A stretch of 64,000 bases of DNA from Pseudomonadota bacterium (lineage in GTDB: Bacteria > Desulfobacterota > Desulfobacteria > Desulfobacterales > Desulfobacteraceae): contig JAHJLV010000008.1 of NCBI GenBank assembly GCA_018821535.1, forward strand, positions 79,185 to 143,184, given 5' to 3'. Shown here in pieces: positions 63,224-64,000 of the stretch; the stretch's first letter is position 1; every line of letters starts with the position of its first letter. A program made the position numbers and the translations under genes. The notes below the pieces were generated by a model that worked only from the letters and a program-made list of their open reading frames with translations, made no database searches and was not told the DNA's origin.

Positions 63224-64000
63224 GCTCAACGTTTTTGTTAATCAATTTAAAGCCGGTGAACTATGGCTGGATCACCAGCGCAGGTTTTGTTTTCAGTATG
63301 ATAAAAACTGGATCAATTCAAAGGATAGCTATCGTTTATCGGTTTCCCTGCCTTTGAGAGAAACCGCATATTTAGATGATGATTCATATTCTTATTTTAC
63401 CAATCTGCTGCCTGAAGGAAGAATCCTGGATGTCCTTTCCAGAAGACTTCAGGTTCCCGTCAGCAATCAGTTTGAATTATTAAGGGCTATTGGTGGAGAT
63501 TGTGCTGGAGCTGTCTCTTTATTTGAAGATGGTGCTTTGCCACAAAAACCTGAAATGTATTCTTACGAAACGCTTACTGACGATCATTTGTTAAAAATAA
63601 TAAACGAATTGCCTGAAAATCCGTTTATGGCAGATGAAGCTGGTATAAGACTTTCTCTTGCAGGCGCCCAGGAAAAACTTCCTGTTTCACTTAAAGATAA
63701 TAAGATTCGGATTTCAATGAACAGTGCTCCCTCTTCCCATATTTTAAAAACCCCGATAAAAGATCTCCATGGAACAGTTGAGAACGAGACTTTCTGCATG
63801 ATGCTGGCCAGAAAAATGGGGTTGACTGTACCTGATGTTAAAATTTTTAAAATTAATGAAATACCGCTATACTTAATTGACCGATACGACAGAAAGATAG
63901 AAAACGGGCAGATCATCAGACTGATACAAGAAGACTTTTGTCAGGCATTAAATGTAAATGCCCAGTTAAAATATTCTCCAACACTCGATATGTGTTTCTC
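63213..64000 (+). CDS. hipA: HipA-like serine/threonine kinase toxin (partial, cut by window end)
   Basis: 262 codons visible from GTG 63213 (SD AGGAG seven bases upstream), open at the right edge. N-terminal HipA domain (LSVSLPLRETAYLDDDSYSY in part, FTNLLPEGR), then the kinase region: LSLAGAQEKLPV, SSHILKTP, VENETFCMMLARKMGL, YLIDRYDR and QEDFCQALN. HipA kinases phosphorylate aminoacyl-tRNA synthetase and cause dormancy. Overlaps hipB by 11 bases. Catalytic Asp regions lie beyond the window. Confidence 0.92.
   Translation, partial: MRSKLNVFVNQFKAGELWLDHQRRFCFQYDKNWINSKDSYRLSVSLPLRETAYLDDDSYSYFTNLLPEGRILDVLSRRLQVPVSNQFELLRAIGGDCAGAVSLFEDGALPQKPEMYSYETLTDDHLLKIINELPENPFMADEAGIRLSLAGAQEKLPVSLKDNKIRISMNSAPSSHILKTPIKDLHGTVENETFCMMLARKMGLTVPDVKIFKINEIPLYLIDRYDRKIENGQIIRLIQEDFCQALNVNAQLKYSPTLDMCF

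Noticed and set aside
1..64000. CRISPR array, rRNA genes or insertion sequences
   Set aside because: No regularly spaced repeats of the right length, no rRNA sequence and no IS-type transposase were found; the only transposase is the phage MuA homologue.

Overview
The window reads as a chromosomal segment of an anaerobic deltaproteobacterium, most likely a member of the Desulfobacterales. This is inferred from the protein style of the housekeeping block (rho, rpmE, prfA, prmC, rpsB-tsf-pyrH-frr-uppS-cdsA-dxr-rseP, purL/purQ) and from larE; no 16S rRNA gene is present to settle it. It divides into four parts.

(1) Positions 1-6451 are an AT-rich defence operon. The 3' end of hsdR is followed by hsdM and hsdS of a type I restriction-modification system. 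An ABC-type ATPase and an HNH nuclease follow immediately in the same transcription direction with overlapping ends; they resemble the PtuA/PtuB pair of Septu. The five genes look like one composite anti-phage operon.

(2) About 6450 to 42460 is a nearly complete transposable (Mu-like) prophage. A CI-type repressor with three downstream genes reads leftward. The rightward early region holds a MuA-type DDE transposase, a MuB-type ATPase, GemA (gp16), a DUF3164 protein and many small proteins, and ends with a Mor-family activator and a strong terminator. The late region starts with endolysin and a holin/spanin-like gene, then runs terminase, portal, F-like protein, protease with nested scaffold, major head protein and gp35/36/G/37 homologues. 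The head is Mu-like but the tail is of the long flexible (lambda/siphovirus) type: tail tube, a chaperone pair with a textbook -1 frameshift signal, tape measure, M-, L-, K- and I/J-like tip proteins. Where tail fibres would be expected there are instead five consecutive genes for proteins with N-terminal export signals, then a class 3 lipase.

(3) 42460-43800 holds a tyrosine recombinase gene (leftward) next to a tRNA-Gln(CUG) gene that has its own promoter and terminator. The recombinase may belong to the prophage or to a larger island integrated at the tRNA; the far end of such an island would lie left of this window.

(4) 43950-62450 is ordinary host chromosome: ABM-domain protein, larE, ndk, coaE, rho, rpmE, prfA-prmC, the rpsB to rseP run, purL-purQ, a DUF554 membrane protein and a UDP-GlcNAc 2-epimerase-like gene. 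The window ends in a hipBA toxin-antitoxin operon with clear operator palindromes; hipA is cut by the window edge.

Regulation visible in the sequence: the phage lysis-lysogeny switch lies at 9302-9412, Mor probably drives the late genes from the region after 17508, and several sites suggest RNA-level control (frameshift signal, nested in-frame start, start-stop codon before the endolysin, two strong hairpins in front of or after phage genes).
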